From Flavobacterium restrictum (GTDB lineage Bacteria; Bacteroidota; Bacteroidia; Flavobacteriales; Flavobacteriaceae): a stretch of 64,000 nt of DNA. The stretch covers positions 62,001-126,000 of the forward strand of contig NZ_VJZT01000006.1 of NCBI RefSeq assembly GCF_007097245.1. The letters run 5' to 3'. The position numbers and the translations under genes were made by a program. Of this stretch, positions 44,832 to 55,300 are shown piece after piece. Position 1 is the first letter of the stretch. Each line of letters opens with the position of its first letter. The notes under the pieces were generated by a model. It searched no databases and was not told the origin of the DNA. It saw nothing but the letters and a program-made list of their open reading frames with translations.

Positions 44832-45245
44832 ATGGGAGTTCGTAAAAGAGAAACAGCAGACGCAAGAAAAGAGGCTAATAAGTCTTTGGCCTTCGCAAAG
44901 TTAAATAACTGCCCTACTTCACCTAGAAAAATGCGCTTAGTAGCAGATCTAGTAAGAGGTCAGAAGGTAGAAAGAGCACTTAACATCTTAAGATTCAGTT
45001 CTAAAGAAGCTTCAAGAAAATTAGAAAAATTGGTTTTATCCGTTATTGCCAACTGGCAAGCAAAAAACCCTGAAGCTAATATGGAAGAAGCTGGTTTATT
45101 TGTTAAGGAAATCCGTGTAGATGGTGGCATGATGTTGAAAAGACTTCGTCCAGCTCCACAAGGAAGAGCACACAGAATAAGAAAACGTTCAAATCACGTA
45201 ACAATCGTGTTGGGAGCTATCAATAACACACAAAGCAATTCTTAA
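44832..45245 (+). CDS. rplV: 50S ribosomal protein L22
   Basis: L22 (137 aa) contacts all 23S domains and reaches into the tunnel. Motifs: [20 protein letters not shown] and [19 protein letters not shown]. Macrolide resistance can involve the loop; it looks normal here. Confidence 0.98.
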   Translation: MGVRKRETADARKEANKSLAFAKLNNCPTSPRKMRLVADLVRGQKVERALNILRFSSKEASRKLEKLVLSVIANWQAKNPEANMEEAGLFVKEIRVDGGMMLKRLRPAPQGRAHRIRKRSNHVTIVLGAINNTQSNS

Positions 45246-45250
45246 GCAGC

Positions 45251-46009
45251 ATGGGACAAAAGACAAATCCAATTGGAAATAGACTTGGTATCATCAGAGG
45301 ATGGGACTCAAACTGGTATGGTGGAAATGATTATGGCGATAAATTAGCCGAGGATCATAAAATCAGAAAGTATATCCATGCTCGTTTATCAAAAGCTAGT
45401 GTATCAAAAGTAATCATCGAGAGAACTTTGAAACTTGTAACCGTTACTATCACTACTGCTAGACCTGGTATCATTATCGGAAAAGGTGGGCAAGAGGTAG
45501 ACAAGTTGAAAGAAGAACTTAAGAAAATTACGGACAAAGAGGTTCAAATCAACATCTTTGAAATTAAAAGACCTGAACTTGACGCGTATCTAGTTGCTAC
45601 AAGCATCTGTCGTCAAATCGAAAGCAGAATTTCTTACAGACGTGCAATCAAAATGGCTATTGCTGCTTCTATGCGTATGAACGCAGAAGGTATCAAAGTT
45701 TTGATTTCTGGTCGTTTGAATGGTGCAGAGATGGCTCGTTCAGAAGGTTTCAAAGAAGGTAGAATTCCTCTATCAACTTTCAGAGCCGATATTGATTATG
45801 CGCTTGCAGAAGCTCATACTACTTATGGTAGAATGGGTATTAAAGTGTGGATCATGAAAGGTGAAGTTTATGGAAAGAGAGATCTTTCGCCGCTTGCTGG
45901 AATGGACAAAAAACAGTCTGGTACTGGTGGTGGTAAAGGTGATGCGCCTAGAGGTGACAGAAAACCTTTCAATAAAGGTGGAAAACCAGACGCTCGTAAA
46001 CGAAAGTAA
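45251..46009 (+). CDS. rpsC: 30S ribosomal protein S3
   Basis: S3 (252 aa) binds mRNA at the entry channel. KH domain with [17 protein letters not shown], then [23 protein letters not shown]. The C-terminus is extended with a Gly/Lys-rich tail (…[10 protein letters not shown]…DARKRK), as usual in this phylum. Confidence 0.98.
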   Translation: MGQKTNPIGNRLGIIRGWDSNWYGGNDYGDKLAEDHKIRKYIHARLSKASVSKVIIERTLKLVTVTITTARPGIIIGKGGQEVDKLKEELKKITDKEVQINIFEIKRPELDAYLVATSICRQIESRISYRRAIKMAIAASMRMNAEGIKVLISGRLNGAEMARSEGFKEGRIPLSTFRADIDYALAEAHTTYGRMGIKVWIMKGEVYGKRDLSPLAGMDKKQSGTGGGKGDAPRGDRKPFNKGGKPDARKRK

Positions 46010-46028
46010 ATTTTTAAACTAAAGAAAA

Positions 46029-46454
46029 ATGTTACAGCCTAAAAGAACAAAATACCGTAAGGTACAGAAAGGTAAAATGAAAGGAAATTCTCAAAGAGGA
46101 CATGAACTTTCTAATGGAATGTTTGGTATTAAATCTGTACATGAAGATGGAATGTTCTTAACCTCTCGTCAAATCGAAGCTGCTCGTATCGCTGCAACTC
46201 GTTTTATGAAAAGAGAAGGACAATTATGGATTAAAATATTTCCAGACAAACCTATCACAAAGAAACCTCTTGAGGTACGTATGGGTAAAGGTAAAGGTGC
46301 CGTTGAATATTGGGCAGCTGTTGTTAAACCCGGAAGAATTATGTTTGAAGTTGGTGGAGTTCCTTTGTCAGTTGCAAAAGAGGCATTGCGTCTTGCAGCT
46401 CAAAAACTACCAGTAAAAACTAAATTCGTTGTTGCTAGAGATTTCGAAGCATAA
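46029..46454 (+). CDS. rplP: 50S ribosomal protein L16
   Basis: L16 (141 aa) sits near the A-site tRNA. Start [18 protein letters not shown]; also [21 protein letters not shown] and [17 protein letters not shown], all typical. Confidence 0.98.
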   Translation: MLQPKRTKYRKVQKGKMKGNSQRGHELSNGMFGIKSVHEDGMFLTSRQIEAARIAATRFMKREGQLWIKIFPDKPITKKPLEVRMGKGKGAVEYWAAVVKPGRIMFEVGGVPLSVAKEALRLAAQKLPVKTKFVVARDFEA

Positions 46455-46467
46455 TCTATATTATATT

Positions 46468-46659
46468 ATGAAACAATCAGAAATAAAAGATCTTTCTGCA
46501 GCGGAGTTGCAAGAAAAACTTAGTCAAACTAAAAAGGTTTATTCCGATTTAAAAATGGCTCACGCTATTTCGCCTATCGAGAACCCACTTCAAATAAGAA
46601 GCGTTCGAAGATCGGTTGCTAGATTAGCTACAGAACTTACTAAAAGAGAATTACAATAA
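46468..46659 (+). CDS. rpmC: 50S ribosomal protein L29
   Basis: L29 (63 aa) is at the tunnel exit next to L23. I start at ATG 46468, which gives KQSEIKDLSAAELQEKL, the standard N-terminus; an earlier in-frame start would reach back into rplP. Ends KREL. Confidence 0.96.
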   Translation: MKQSEIKDLSAAELQEKLSQTKKVYSDLKMAHAISPIENPLQIRSVRRSVARLATELTKRELQ

Positions 46660-46671
46660 TTCTGCTGAAAG

Positions 46672-46932
46672 ATGGAAGAAAAAAGAAATTTAAGAAAAGA
46701 AAGAATTGGTGTTGTTACTTCAAACAAAATGGATAAATCTATTGTTGTTGCTCAAGTAACCAAAGTAAAACACCCATTATACGGTAAGTTCGTGTTGAAA
46801 ACAAAGAAATTTGTGGCACATGACGAAACAAACGACTGTAACATAGGAGATACTGTGAGAATTAGCGAAACGCGTCCTTTGAGTAAATCAAAATGTTGGA
46901 GATTAGTTGAAATCCTAGAAAGAGCTAAATAA
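46672..46932 (+). CDS. rpsQ: 30S ribosomal protein S17
   Basis: S17 (86 aa), OB fold. Motifs: [35 protein letters not shown] and [23 protein letters not shown], with the conserved ETRPLSK. Confidence 0.98.
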   Translation: MEEKRNLRKERIGVVTSNKMDKSIVVAQVTKVKHPLYGKFVLKTKKFVAHDETNDCNIGDTVRISETRPLSKSKCWRLVEILERAK

Positions 46933-46934
46933 TT

Positions 46935-47303
46935 ATGGTACAACAAGAATCAAGACTAAAAGTAGCAGATAACACAGGAGCTAAAGAAGTTTTAACTATC
47001 CGTGTTTTAGGAGGTACCAAAAGAAGGTATGCCTCTGTTGGAGACAAGATTGTAGTATCTATAAAAGACGCAACACCTAACGGAAACGTTAAAAAAGGTG
47101 CCGTTTCAACTGCAGTTGTAGTACGTACCAAAAAAGAAGTGAGAAGAGCCGACGGTTCATACATTAGATTTGATGACAACGCTTGTGTGTTATTAAATGC
47201 TGCTGGTGAAATGAGAGGTACTCGTGTTTTTGGTCCAGTAGCAAGAGAACTTCGTGAAAAACAATTCATGAAAATTGTATCATTAGCACCAGAAGTGCTT
47301 TAA
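46935..47303 (+). CDS. rplN: 50S ribosomal protein L14
   Basis: L14 (122 aa) is at the subunit interface. [31 protein letters not shown] and [14 protein letters not shown] are diagnostic. Confidence 0.98.
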
Positions 47304-47314
47304 TTCGTTTTAAG

Positions 47315-47629
47315 ATGATAAAGCTAAAAATAAAATCAGGAGACATAGTAAGAGTAATTGCTGGAGACCATAAAGGGGAAGAAGGTAAAGTATTACGTGT
47401 TTACCGTGAGAAAAACAAAGCTGTTGTTGAAGGTGTAAACATGGTTTCAAAACATACGAAACCGAGTGCCAAAAGCCCTCAAGGTGGTATTGTTAAAAAA
47501 GAAGCTTCTATACAAATTTCTAACATTTCTCTTATTGATCCTAAAACAAAGGAAACAACAAGAGTAGGTATTAGAGTTGAAGGAGATAAGAAAGTAAGAT
47601 TTTCAAAAAAATCTAATCAAGTACTATAG
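47315..47629 (+). CDS. rplX: 50S ribosomal protein L24
   Basis: L24 (104 aa), an assembly initiator with a KOW motif. Motifs: [37 protein letters not shown] and [11 protein letters not shown]. Confidence 0.97.
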   Translation: MIKLKIKSGDIVRVIAGDHKGEEGKVLRVYREKNKAVVEGVNMVSKHTKPSAKSPQGGIVKKEASIQISNISLIDPKTKETTRVGIRVEGDKKVRFSKKSNQVL

Positions 47630-47631
47630 TA

Positions 47632-48183
47632 ATGGCGTATATACCTAGACTAAAAGAAGAATATAAGAGCAGAGTAATTGCTGCTCTTAAAGAGGAATTC
47701 GGATACGTAAACGTAATGCAAGTTCCAAAATTGGAAAAAATCGTTTTAAGTAAAGGAGTTGGTGCAGCTGTATCTGATAAAAAACTAATTGACTATGCAG
47801 TTGATGAGTTGACAAAGATCACTGGACAGAAAGCAATATCTACTATTTCAAAGAAAGACGTTGCGTCTTTTAAATTGAGAAAAGGGATGCCTATTGGAGC
47901 AAAAGTTACTTTACGAGGTGAGAGAATGTATGAGTTTTTAGATAGACTTATTACTTCTGCTTTGCCGCGTGTTAGAGATTTCAGTGGTATCAAAGCTACA
48001 GGTTTCGATGGAAGAGGAAATTATAACCTTGGTGTTTTGGAGCAAATCATTTTCCCAGAAATTGATATAGACAAAGTAAACAAAATATCAGGTATGGATA
48101 TCTCTTTTGTAACTACTGCAAAAACTGATAAAGAAGCAAAATCATTATTGGCTGAACTAGGTTTACCTTTTAAAAAGAATTAA
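47632..48183 (+). CDS. rplE: 50S ribosomal protein L5
   Basis: L5 (183 aa) binds 5S rRNA in the central protuberance. Motifs: [39 protein letters not shown] and the conserved [11 protein letters not shown] near residue 115. Confidence 0.98.
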   Translation: MAYIPRLKEEYKSRVIAALKEEFGYVNVMQVPKLEKIVLSKGVGAAVSDKKLIDYAVDELTKITGQKAISTISKKDVASFKLRKGMPIGAKVTLRGERMYEFLDRLITSALPRVRDFSGIKATGFDGRGNYNLGVLEQIIFPEIDIDKVNKISGMDISFVTTAKTDKEAKSLLAELGLPFKKN

Positions 48184-48186
48184 GAT

Positions 48187-48456
48187 ATGGCTAAAGAATC
48201 AATGAAAGCCCGTGAGGTTAAGAGAGAAAAAACGGTAGTAAAGTATGCTGAGAAAAGAAAAGCTTTGTTAGAAGCTGGAGATTTCGTAGGTTTGCAAAAA
48301 TTACCGAAAAATGCTTCACCAGTTCGTTTGCACAATCGTTGTAAATTAACAGGTAGACCAAGAGGTTATATGCGTCAATTCGGTATTTCACGTGTTACAT
48401 TCCGTGAAATGGCCAACAATGGATTGATACCAGGTGTTAAAAAAGCATCTTGGTAG
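48187..48456 (+). CDS. rpsN: 30S ribosomal protein S14 (zinc-free form)
   Basis: S14 (89 aa). The long form without a CxxC-CxxC zinc ribbon (only C52-like single Cys in [11 protein letters not shown]), so it does not need zinc. Motif [25 protein letters not shown]. Followed by a terminator-like hairpin (48466-48492) before rpsH. Confidence 0.97.
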   Translation: MAKESMKAREVKREKTVVKYAEKRKALLEAGDFVGLQKLPKNASPVRLHNRCKLTGRPRGYMRQFGISRVTFREMANNGLIPGVKKASW

Positions 48457-48465
48457 AAAAATATT

Positions 48466-48492
48466 CAGACGTGAGTAATCACGTCTGTTTTT
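48466..48492 (+). terminator. Terminator-like hairpin between rpsN and rpsH
   Basis: Perfect 9-bp stem CAGACGTGA (48466-48474) / TCACGTCTG (48479-48487) with a GTAA loop, followed by TTTTT. It meets the shape of a rho-independent terminator although it lies inside a ribosomal operon with no clear promoter downstream. It may attenuate or allow partial readthrough. Confidence 0.72.
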
Positions 48493-48559
48493 CACATTTA
48501 TAAACTGGTTTCAGGTTCAATTACATTTAATTGAAAACCGTTACCGCAAATCAATACAT

Positions 48560-48958
48560 ATGTATACAGATCCAATTGCAGATTATTTGACGAGAGTTAG
48601 AAACGCTGTGGCTGCAAACCACAAAGTTGTCGAAATTCCAGCATCTAATCTAAAAAAAGAAATAACAAAGATCTTATTTGATCAAGGTTATATCTTAAGT
48701 TACAAATTTGAAGACAACTCTGTTCAGGGTTCAATCAAAATTGCTTTGAAGTATGATAAAGATACTAAAGAGTCTGTAATAAAAGATATCCAAAGAATTA
48801 GTAAACCAGGTTTACGTAAATATTCTAGCTCTACAACAATTCCAAGAATCCTTAATGGATTAGGAATTGCTATTGTTTCTACTTCTAAAGGTTTAATGAC
48901 TGGTAAGAAAGCAAGACAATTAAACGTTGGTGGCGAAGTAATTTGTTACGTATACTAA
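48560..48958 (+). CDS. rpsH: 30S ribosomal protein S8
   Basis: S8 (132 aa) binds central 16S rRNA and represses the spc operon in E. coli. Starts [15 protein letters not shown] and ends [31 protein letters not shown]. Preceded by a 103-base gap with a hairpin. Confidence 0.98.
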   Translation: MYTDPIADYLTRVRNAVAANHKVVEIPASNLKKEITKILFDQGYILSYKFEDNSVQGSIKIALKYDKDTKESVIKDIQRISKPGLRKYSSSTTIPRILNGLGIAIVSTSKGLMTGKKARQLNVGGEVICYVY

Positions 48959-48977
48959 TTTTAAAGACTAAAATAAG

Positions 48978-49520
48978 ATGTCAAGAATAGGTAAAAGCCC
49001 AGTAACAATACCTGCTGGAGTAACTGTTTCAGTTGCTGATGGTATTATTACAGTAAAAGGAAAAAATGGTCAACTTACACAGGAGTTTTCGGACGTAACT
49101 GTTACAGTTGAAGGAGATCAGGTTCAAGTAGAAAGATCTTCTGATCACAAAGACCAACGCGCAAAACACGGTTTATACCGTTCATTAATCAATAATATGA
49201 TTATTGGTGTTAACGAAGGTTTTACAAAATCATTAGAATTGGTTGGAGTAGGTTACAGAGCTTCAAACCAAGGACAAAAATTAGATTTAGCTTTAGGTTT
49301 TTCTCATAATATTGTTTTAGAAATTGCTCCAGAAGTAACTTTAGAAACAATTTCTGAAAAAGGAAAAAACCCAATTGTTAAGTTAACTTCATTTGATAAA
49401 CAACTGTTAGGTCAAGTTGCTGCCAAAATTAGAGGTTTCCGTAAACCAGAACCGTACAAAGGTAAAGGGGTTAAATTTGTAGGTGAAGTATTAAGAAGAA
49501 AAGCAGGTAAATCAGCTTAA
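48978..49520 (+). CDS. rplF: 50S ribosomal protein L6
   Basis: L6 (180 aa) is near the sarcin-ricin region. [16 protein letters not shown] and [16 protein letters not shown] are characteristic. Confidence 0.98.
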   Translation: MSRIGKSPVTIPAGVTVSVADGIITVKGKNGQLTQEFSDVTVTVEGDQVQVERSSDHKDQRAKHGLYRSLINNMIIGVNEGFTKSLELVGVGYRASNQGQKLDLALGFSHNIVLEIAPEVTLETISEKGKNPIVKLTSFDKQLLGQVAAKIRGFRKPEPYKGKGVKFVGEVLRRKAGKSA

Positions 49521-49531
49521 AAAATAAGATT

Positions 49532-49882
49532 ATGTCATTAACAAAACCTGAAAGAAGACAACGAATTAGATTCAGAATTAGAAAATCGATTAGTGGTACT
49601 GCTACAAATCCAAGACTATCTGTTTTTAGAAGTAACAAAGAAATTTACGCTCAACTTATTGATGATGTAAACGGTGTTACTTTATTGGCTGCTTCTTCGA
49701 GAGAAAAAGAAATAGAAAAAGGTACGAATATTGAAGTAGCAACTGCCGTAGGGAAACTAGTAGCAGAGAAAGCTTTGAAAGCTGGTATAGATGTAGTAAC
49801 ATTCGATAGAGGAGGTTATTTATATCACGGTCGTATTAAATCATTAGCAGAAGGCGCGAGAGCGGCTGGACTTAAATTCTAA
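49532..49882 (+). CDS. rplR: 50S ribosomal protein L18
   Basis: L18 (116 aa) binds 5S rRNA. Motifs: [31 protein letters not shown] and [23 protein letters not shown]. Confidence 0.98.
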   Translation: MSLTKPERRQRIRFRIRKSISGTATNPRLSVFRSNKEIYAQLIDDVNGVTLLAASSREKEIEKGTNIEVATAVGKLVAEKALKAGIDVVTFDRGGYLYHGRIKSLAEGARAAGLKF

Positions 49883-49888
49883 TATAGT

Positions 49889-50416
49889 ATGTCTAATAGT
49901 AAATACAAGAATGTAGAGCTAGTAAAACCAAGTGGTCTTGAACTTAAAGATCGTTTGGTAAGTGTTAATCGTGTTACTAAAGTTACAAAGGGTGGTAGAG
50001 CTTTTGGTTTTTCTGCTATTGTAGTTGTAGGTGATGAAAATGGAGTTGTTGGACATGGATTGGGAAAATCTAAAGATGTTTCTGAAGCAATTGCGAAAGC
50101 AGTAGAAGATGCAAAGAAAAATTTAGTAAAAATTCCTTTGAATGGACAATCGGTTCCTCACGAACAAAAAGGTAAATTTGGTGGTGCACGTGTATTCTTA
50201 ATTCCTGCCTCTCATGGTACAGGAGTTATTGCTGGTGGGGCTGTTCGTTCAGTTCTTGAATCAGTAGGTATTCATGATGTATTATCTAAATCACAAGGAT
50301 CTTCAAATCCTCATAACGTAGTTAAAGCAACTTTTGATGCTTTATTGCAAATGAGAAGTGCTCATACTGTTGCAAAACAAAGAGGCGTTTCATTAGAGAA
50401 AGTTTTTAAAGGTTAA
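49889..50416 (+). CDS. rpsE: 30S ribosomal protein S5
   Basis: S5 (175 aa) supports decoding fidelity. Motifs: [33 protein letters not shown] and [19 protein letters not shown]. Confidence 0.98.
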   Translation: MSNSKYKNVELVKPSGLELKDRLVSVNRVTKVTKGGRAFGFSAIVVVGDENGVVGHGLGKSKDVSEAIAKAVEDAKKNLVKIPLNGQSVPHEQKGKFGGARVFLIPASHGTGVIAGGAVRSVLESVGIHDVLSKSQGSSNPHNVVKATFDALLQMRSAHTVAKQRGVSLEKVFKG

Positions 50417-50428
50417 TTCAAGGAAATT

Positions 50429-50611
50429 ATGGCTAAATTATTAGTAAAACAAGTACGTAGTAAAATTAACTGCCCTCTTACTCAAAAAAGAGGTTTGGAA
50501 GCTTTAGGTCTACGTAAAATGGGACAAGTTGTAGAGCATGATTCAAATCCTGCAATCCTTGGTATGATAAATAAAGTTAAACACTTAGTTTCTGTAGAGG
50601 AAGCTAAATAA
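50429..50611 (+). CDS. rpmD: 50S ribosomal protein L30
   Basis: L30 (60 aa). [31 protein letters not shown] is the family core; length normal. Between rpsE and rplO. Confidence 0.97.
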   Translation: MAKLLVKQVRSKINCPLTQKRGLEALGLRKMGQVVEHDSNPAILGMINKVKHLVSVEEAK

Positions 50612-50622
50612 CAAATACTGTT

Positions 50623-51075
50623 ATGAATTTAAGTAACTTACAACCTGCTGAAGGTGCTACACACAATCAAAATAAAAGATTAGGTAGAGGTGAAGGTTCT
50701 GGAAAAGGTGGTACTTCTGCAAGAGGTCACAAAGGAGCAAAATCTCGTTCTGGTTATTCTAAAAAGATTGGTTTTGAAGGAGGTCAAATGCCTCTTCAAA
50801 GACGTGTGCCTAAGTTTGGTTTTACAAACATCAATCGTAAAGATTACGAAGGTGTAAATCTAGATACACTTCAATTATTAGTTGATAATGGTATTGTAAC
50901 TGAATCTGTTGATATGACAGTTTATGTAGCAAATCGTTTGGCTACCAAAAATGAAATCGTAAAGATTTTAGGTAGAGGAGAATTAACGGCTAAATTGAAG
51001 GTAACTGCTCACAAATTTACTGCAACCGCTAAAGCTGCTATTGAGGCTGCTGGTGGAGAAGCTGTAATAATATAA
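50623..51075 (+). CDS. rplO: 50S ribosomal protein L15
   Basis: L15 (150 aa). Motifs: RLGRGEGSGKGGTSARGHKGAKSRSG, FEGGQMPLQRRVPKFGF and AAIEAAGGEAV. Confidence 0.98.
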   Translation: MNLSNLQPAEGATHNQNKRLGRGEGSGKGGTSARGHKGAKSRSGYSKKIGFEGGQMPLQRRVPKFGFTNINRKDYEGVNLDTLQLLVDNGIVTESVDMTVYVANRLATKNEIVKILGRGELTAKLKVTAHKFTATAKAAIEAAGGEAVII

Positions 51076-51088
51076 TTTTTCAATTAAC

Positions 51089-52435
51089 ATGAAGAAATTT
51101 TTTGAATCATTAAGTAATGTATGGAAAATCGAGGAGCTAAAAAATAGAATCCTTATTACATTAGGACTGCTTTTAGTGTATCGTTTTGGAGCACATGTTA
51201 CGCTTCCTGGTATAGATGCAACACAATTGACTGGTCTTGCTGGTCAAACTAAAAATGGTATCGGATCTATTCTTGATATGTTTACTGGAGGTGCATTTTC
51301 TAAAGCTTCTGTTTTTGCTTTAGGTATTATGCCTTACATTTCAGCATCTATTGTGGTTCAGTTGATGGGAATAGCAATTCCTTATCTTCAAAAGCTTCAG
51401 AGTGATGGAGAAAGTGGTAGAAAAAAGATAAATCAGATTACGCGTTGGTTAACTATTGTAATTACTTTAGTTCAAGGGCCAACGTATATTTATAACCTTT
51501 ACAGAACATTGCCTAGCGGTGCTTTTCTTTTAGGTTTTAATTCTCCTGCATTCTTATTTTCTTCAGTTATCATCCTTGTTACAGGTACAATATTTGCCAT
51601 GTGGTTAGGAGAAAAAATTACTGATAAAGGTATTGGAAATGGAATATCACTTTTAATCATGGTTGGAATTTTAGCTAGATTGCCACAAGCTTTTATTCAA
51701 GAATTTACGACTAGAGTTACAAACAACAATGGAGGTCCAATGTTATTGGTTGTTGAAATTATTGTTTGGTTATTGGTTATTATTTCTTGTGTATTATTAG
51801 TTATGGCTGTTCGAAAAATCCCAGTACAGTACGCTCGTCGTACAACATCAGGCGATTTTGAACAAGATATGATGGGTGGAAATAGACAATGGATTCCTTT
51901 GAAACTTAATGCTTCAGGAGTTATGCCAATTATATTTGCACAAGCTATTATGTTTATTCCAGCTGCTGTAGCAGGTTTGTCTAAATCAGATACTTCACAA
52001 TCTATCGTTGGTGCTTTTAGTAATATGTTTGGGTTTTGGTATAATTTTGTATTTGCAACTCTAATAGTTGTATTTACTTTCTTTTACACTGCCATTACTG
52101 TTCCTACTAACAAGATGTCTGATGATTTAAAGAGAAGCGGTGGTTTTATTCCAGGGGTTAGACCTGGTGCAGAAACTTCTGATTATCTTGATAAAGTGAT
52201 GTCCTTGATAACCTTTCCAGGATCTTTATTTCTTGCTTTGATAGCTGTGTTCCCAGCAATTGTTGTAAGTATTATGGATGTACAACAATCTTGGGCAATG
52301 TTTTTCGGAGGTACTTCATTGATAATTATGGTAGGTGTTGCCATTGATACAATTCAACAAATTAATTCATACCTGTTAAATAAGCACTATGATGGTTTGA
52401 TGAAAAGTGGTAAAAATAGAAAAGCAGTAGCTTAA
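51089..52435 (+). CDS. secY: Preprotein translocase subunit SecY
   Basis: SecY (448 aa) is the pore of the general secretion channel, with ten membrane helices. Begins KKFFESLSNVWKIEELKNRI; GIMPYISASIVVQLM in TM2, LIMVGILARLPQ and GQRWIPLKLNASGVMPIIFAQAIM around the middle, and a basic tail. Embedded in the ribosomal run, as usual. Confidence 0.98.
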   Translation: MKKFFESLSNVWKIEELKNRILITLGLLLVYRFGAHVTLPGIDATQLTGLAGQTKNGIGSILDMFTGGAFSKASVFALGIMPYISASIVVQLMGIAIPYLQKLQSDGESGRKKINQITRWLTIVITLVQGPTYIYNLYRTLPSGAFLLGFNSPAFLFSSVIILVTGTIFAMWLGEKITDKGIGNGISLLIMVGILARLPQAFIQEFTTRVTNNNGGPMLLVVEIIVWLLVIISCVLLVMAVRKIPVQYARRTTSGDFEQDMMGGNRQWIPLKLNASGVMPIIFAQAIMFIPAAVAGLSKSDTSQSIVGAFSNMFGFWYNFVFATLIVVFTFFYTAITVPTNKMSDDLKRSGGFIPGVRPGAETSDYLDKVMSLITFPGSLFLALIAVFPAIVVSIMDVQQSWAMFFGGTSLIIMVGVAIDTIQQINSYLLNKHYDGLMKSGKNRKAVA

Positions 52436-52438
52436 CTT

Positions 52439-52654
52439 ATGGCAAAACAATCAGCAATAGAACAAGACGGATCCATCATTGAAGCATTATCGAATGCGAT
52501 GTTCCGAGTAGAATTAGAAAACGGGCATATTGTAATTGCTCATATTTCTGGAAAAATGCGAATGCATTATATCAAATTATTACCTGGTGATAAAGTGAAA
52601 CTAGAAATGAGCCCTTATGATTTGTCTAAAGCAAGAATTACTTATAGGTATTAA
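52439..52654 (+). CDS. infA: Translation initiation factor IF-1
   Basis: IF-1 (71 aa), OB fold, occupies the 30S A site during initiation. [38 protein letters not shown] is close to the bacterial consensus. Three bases after secY. Confidence 0.97.
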   Translation: MAKQSAIEQDGSIIEALSNAMFRVELENGHIVIAHISGKMRMHYIKLLPGDKVKLEMSPYDLSKARITYRY

Positions 52655-52665
52655 AGATATTCAAA

Positions 52666-52782
52666 ATGAAAGTAAGAGCATCAGTTAAAAAAAGAAGTGC
52701 CGAGTGCAAAATTGTACGAAGAAAAGGCAGATTATACGTAATCAACAAAAAGAATCCTAGATTTAAACAAAGACAAGGATAA
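52666..52782 (+). CDS. rpmJ: 50S ribosomal protein L36 (zinc-free form)
   Basis: A 38-codon gene between infA and rpsM, in the usual place. [19 protein letters not shown]... ends NPRFKQRQG, the L36 pattern. Of the zinc ligands C11, C14, C27, H33 of the common form only one Cys remains (KRSAEC, NKKNPRF), so this is the C-minus version that needs no zinc. Confidence 0.95.
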   Translation: MKVRASVKKRSAECKIVRRKGRLYVINKKNPRFKQRQG

Positions 52783-52784
52783 TT

Positions 52785-53159
52785 ATGGCAAGAATAGCAG
52801 GGGTAGATATCCCAAAAAACAAGAGAGGTGTTATAGCACTTACCTACATCTTCGGATTAGGAAAAAGTAGAGCTATTGAGATTTTAGAAAAAGCTCAAGT
52901 TAGCCAAGATAAAAAAGTTCAAGATTGGAATGATGACGAAATCGGAGCAATTCGTGAGGCGGTATCAACTTTTAAAATTGAAGGAGAATTACGTTCAGAA
53001 GTTTCTTTAAACATCAAACGTTTAATGGATATTGGTTGTTACAGAGGAATTCGTCATAGATCTGGTCTTCCTTTAAGAGGACAAAGAACTAAAAACAACT
53101 CTAGAACAAGAAAAGGTAAAAGAAAAACTGTTGCTAACAAGAAAAAAGCAACTAAATAA
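52785..53159 (+). CDS. rpsM: 30S ribosomal protein S13
   Basis: S13 (124 aa) contacts P-site t[32 protein letters not shown] and [25 protein letters not shown] are standard. Confidence 0.98.
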   Translation: MARIAGVDIPKNKRGVIALTYIFGLGKSRAIEILEKAQVSQDKKVQDWNDDEIGAIREAVSTFKIEGELRSEVSLNIKRLMDIGCYRGIRHRSGLPLRGQRTKNNSRTRKGKRKTVANKKKATK

Positions 53160-53168
53160 TAAGTAGAT

Positions 53169-53552
53169 ATGGCTAAAGCAACTGCAAAAAAACGTAAAGT
53201 TATCGTTGAATCAACGGGAGAAGCTCACATTTCTGCTACCTTCAATAATATCATCATTTCTTTGACAAACAAAAAAGGTGAAGTTATTTCTTGGTCTTCA
53301 GCTGGAAAAATGGGTTTTAGAGGTTCCAAAAAGAATACTCCATACGCAGCCCAAATGGCAGCAGAAGATTGTAGCAAAGTAGCTCTTGAGGCTGGACTTA
53401 AAAAAGTAAAAGTGTATGTTAAAGGACCAGGAAACGGACGTGAGTCTGCTATTCGTTCTTTACATAACGGTGGAATTGAAGTTACAGAGATTATCGATGT
53501 TACTCCAATGCCTCACAACGGATGTCGTCCTCCAAAAAGACGTAGAGTTTAA
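53169..53552 (+). CDS. rpsK: 30S ribosomal protein S11
   Basis: S11 (127 aa) is on the platform. Motifs: [45 protein letters not shown] and THMP-like [15 protein letters not shown] at the end. Confidence 0.98.
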   Translation: MAKATAKKRKVIVESTGEAHISATFNNIIISLTNKKGEVISWSSAGKMGFRGSKKNTPYAAQMAAEDCSKVALEAGLKKVKVYVKGPGNGRESAIRSLHNGGIEVTEIIDVTPMPHNGCRPPKRRRV

Positions 53553-53579
53553 TACTCAAAAAATATTATAGTATAACCT

Positions 53580-53631
53580 AGATTGAATATCGATTATTGA
53601 AGGATAAGACCTGAATTCATAATCTCAATCT
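53580..53631 (+). promoter_or_regulatory. Bulged hairpin in the leader of rpsD
   Basis: AGATTGA (53580-53586) pairs with TCAATCT (53625-53631); GATTAT (53592-53597) pairs with ATAATC (53619-53624); the left arm carries an ATATC bulge. In the unusually long 92-base gap between rpsK and rpsD it could be an S4-binding regulatory leader. Function inferred. Confidence 0.5.
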
Positions 53632-53644
53632 TAAACAATTTAAA

Positions 53645-54250
53645 ATGGCAAGATATACTGGTCCTAGTACAAGAATCGCTCGTAAATTTGGCGAGGCAAT
53701 TTTCGGTGATGATAAAGCATTCGAAAAAAGAAATTATCCTCCTGGTCAACACGGGATGGCTAAAAAAAGAGGTAAAAAATCTGAATTTGCTGTTCAGTTA
53801 ATGGAAAAGCAAAAAGCTAAATATTCTTACGGAATTTTAGAAAAACAATTTAGAGGTTTATTCAAAAAAGCATCAGCTACCAAAGGTGTTACTGGTGAAG
53901 TTTTGTTACAATTGTGTGAAGCAAGATTAGACAATGTTGTTTTTAGAATGGGGATTGCTCCATCTAGAAGAGGTGCTCGTCAAATCGTTTCTCACCGTCA
54001 CATTACTGTAAACGGAGAAAATGTTAATATTCCTTCTTACCACTTGAAACCAGGTGATGTAGTAGGTGTTCGTGAAAAATCTAAATCTTTAGAATCTATC
54101 GAACGTTCTTTATCTAATTCAAGTCATGTTTATGAATGGATTACTTGGAATAATGAAACTAAATCAGGTACTTTTGTTACTGTTCCTGCTAGACTTCAAA
54201 TTCCAGAAAACATCAAAGAACAATTAATCGTAGAGTTGTACAACAAATAA
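53645..54250 (+). CDS. rpsD: 30S ribosomal protein S4
   Basis: S4 (201 aa) is a primary 16S binder and, in many bacteria, the repressor of this operon. Motifs: [50 protein letters not shown] with the S4 RNA-binding domain. Confidence 0.98.
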   Translation: MARYTGPSTRIARKFGEAIFGDDKAFEKRNYPPGQHGMAKKRGKKSEFAVQLMEKQKAKYSYGILEKQFRGLFKKASATKGVTGEVLLQLCEARLDNVVFRMGIAPSRRGARQIVSHRHITVNGENVNIPSYHLKPGDVVGVREKSKSLESIERSLSNSSHVYEWITWNNETKSGTFVTVPARLQIPENIKEQLIVELYNK

Positions 54251-54271
54251 TAATTGACTTAGTCGAAATTT

Positions 54272-55264
54272 ATGGCAATATTTAATTTTCAGAAGCCCGA
54301 TAAAGTTATCATGATCGATTCAACCGATTTTGAAGGTAAATTTGAATTTAGACCTTTAGAACCAGGTTACGGATTGACCGTTGGTAATGCACTTAGAAGA
54401 GTTTTGCTTTCAGCATTAGAAGGTTATGCAATTACATCTGTTCGCATAGAAGGTGTAGATCATGAGTTTTCTACTATTTCAGGAGTTGTTGAGGACGTTA
54501 CCGAAATTATCCTTAATCTTAAACAAGTACGTTTTAAACGTCAAATTGAAGATATCGATAATGAAGCAGTTACTATTTCTGTTTCGGGTAAAGATCAATT
54601 AACAGCCGGTGATTTTCAAAAATTTATTTCAGGTTTCCAAGTTTTGAATCCAGAACTAGTTATCTGTAATTTAGACAGTAAAATCAAGTTGAGTTTCGAT
54701 TTAACCATCGAAAAAGGTAGAGGTTACGTTCCTGCTGAAGAGAACAAAAAACAAAATGCTGCGATTGGAACCATTTTTACGGATTCTATTTTTACTCCTG
54801 TAAAAAATGTAAAATATTCAATTGAAAACTTTCGTGTAGAGCAAAAGACAGATTACGAAAAATTAGTTTTTGAAATAAAAACTGATGGTTCAATCAATCC
54901 AAAAGATGCTCTTACTGAAGCTGCTAAAGTTTTAATTCACCATTTCATGTTGTTCTCTGACGAAAGAATTACACTCGAGGCTGACGAAATTGCGCAAACA
55001 GAATCGTATGACGAAGAGTCATTACACATGAGACAATTGCTTAAAACCAAGCTTGTTGATATGGATCTTTCTGTAAGAGCATTAAATTGTTTGAAAGCGG
55101 CTGAAGTTGATACACTTGGTGATTTAGTATCGTTCAATAAAAATGACCTAATGAAATTCCGTAATTTTGGTAAAAAATCTTTAACAGAACTAGACGAACT
55201 AGTAGCTATTAAAAATTTAAACTTCGGAATGGATTTGGCAAAATACAAACTAGATAAAGAATAA
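54272..55264 (+). CDS. rpoA: DNA-directed RNA polymerase alpha subunit
   Basis: RpoA (330 aa) has the N-terminal dimerisation domain ([25 protein letters not shown]) and the C-terminal domain with [22 protein letters not shown] and [14 protein letters not shown] that contacts UP elements and regulators. Between rpsD and rplQ; a UACG-type hairpin follows it. Confidence 0.98.
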   Translation: MAIFNFQKPDKVIMIDSTDFEGKFEFRPLEPGYGLTVGNALRRVLLSALEGYAITSVRIEGVDHEFSTISGVVEDVTEIILNLKQVRFKRQIEDIDNEAVTISVSGKDQLTAGDFQKFISGFQVLNPELVICNLDSKIKLSFDLTIEKGRGYVPAEENKKQNAAIGTIFTDSIFTPVKNVKYSIENFRVEQKTDYEKLVFEIKTDGSINPKDALTEAAKVLIHHFMLFSDERITLEADEIAQTESYDEESLHMRQLLKTKLVDMDLSVRALNCLKAAEVDTLGDLVSFNKNDLMKFRNFGKKSLTELDELVAIKNLNFGMDLAKYKLDKE

Positions 55265-55269
55265 TTCAG

Positions 55270-55283
55270 TCCGCTACGGCGGA
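55270..55283 (+). other. UACG-tetraloop hairpin between rpoA and rplQ
   Basis: UCCGC-UACG-GCGGA (55270-55283), extended by two weaker pairs. UNCG-type tetraloops are exceptionally stable in RNA. There is no U-run, so not a terminator. It lies 17 bases before the rplQ start and could affect processing or translation of L17. Confidence 0.7.
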
Positions 55284-55300
55284 TTAAATTTAAAATAGCA

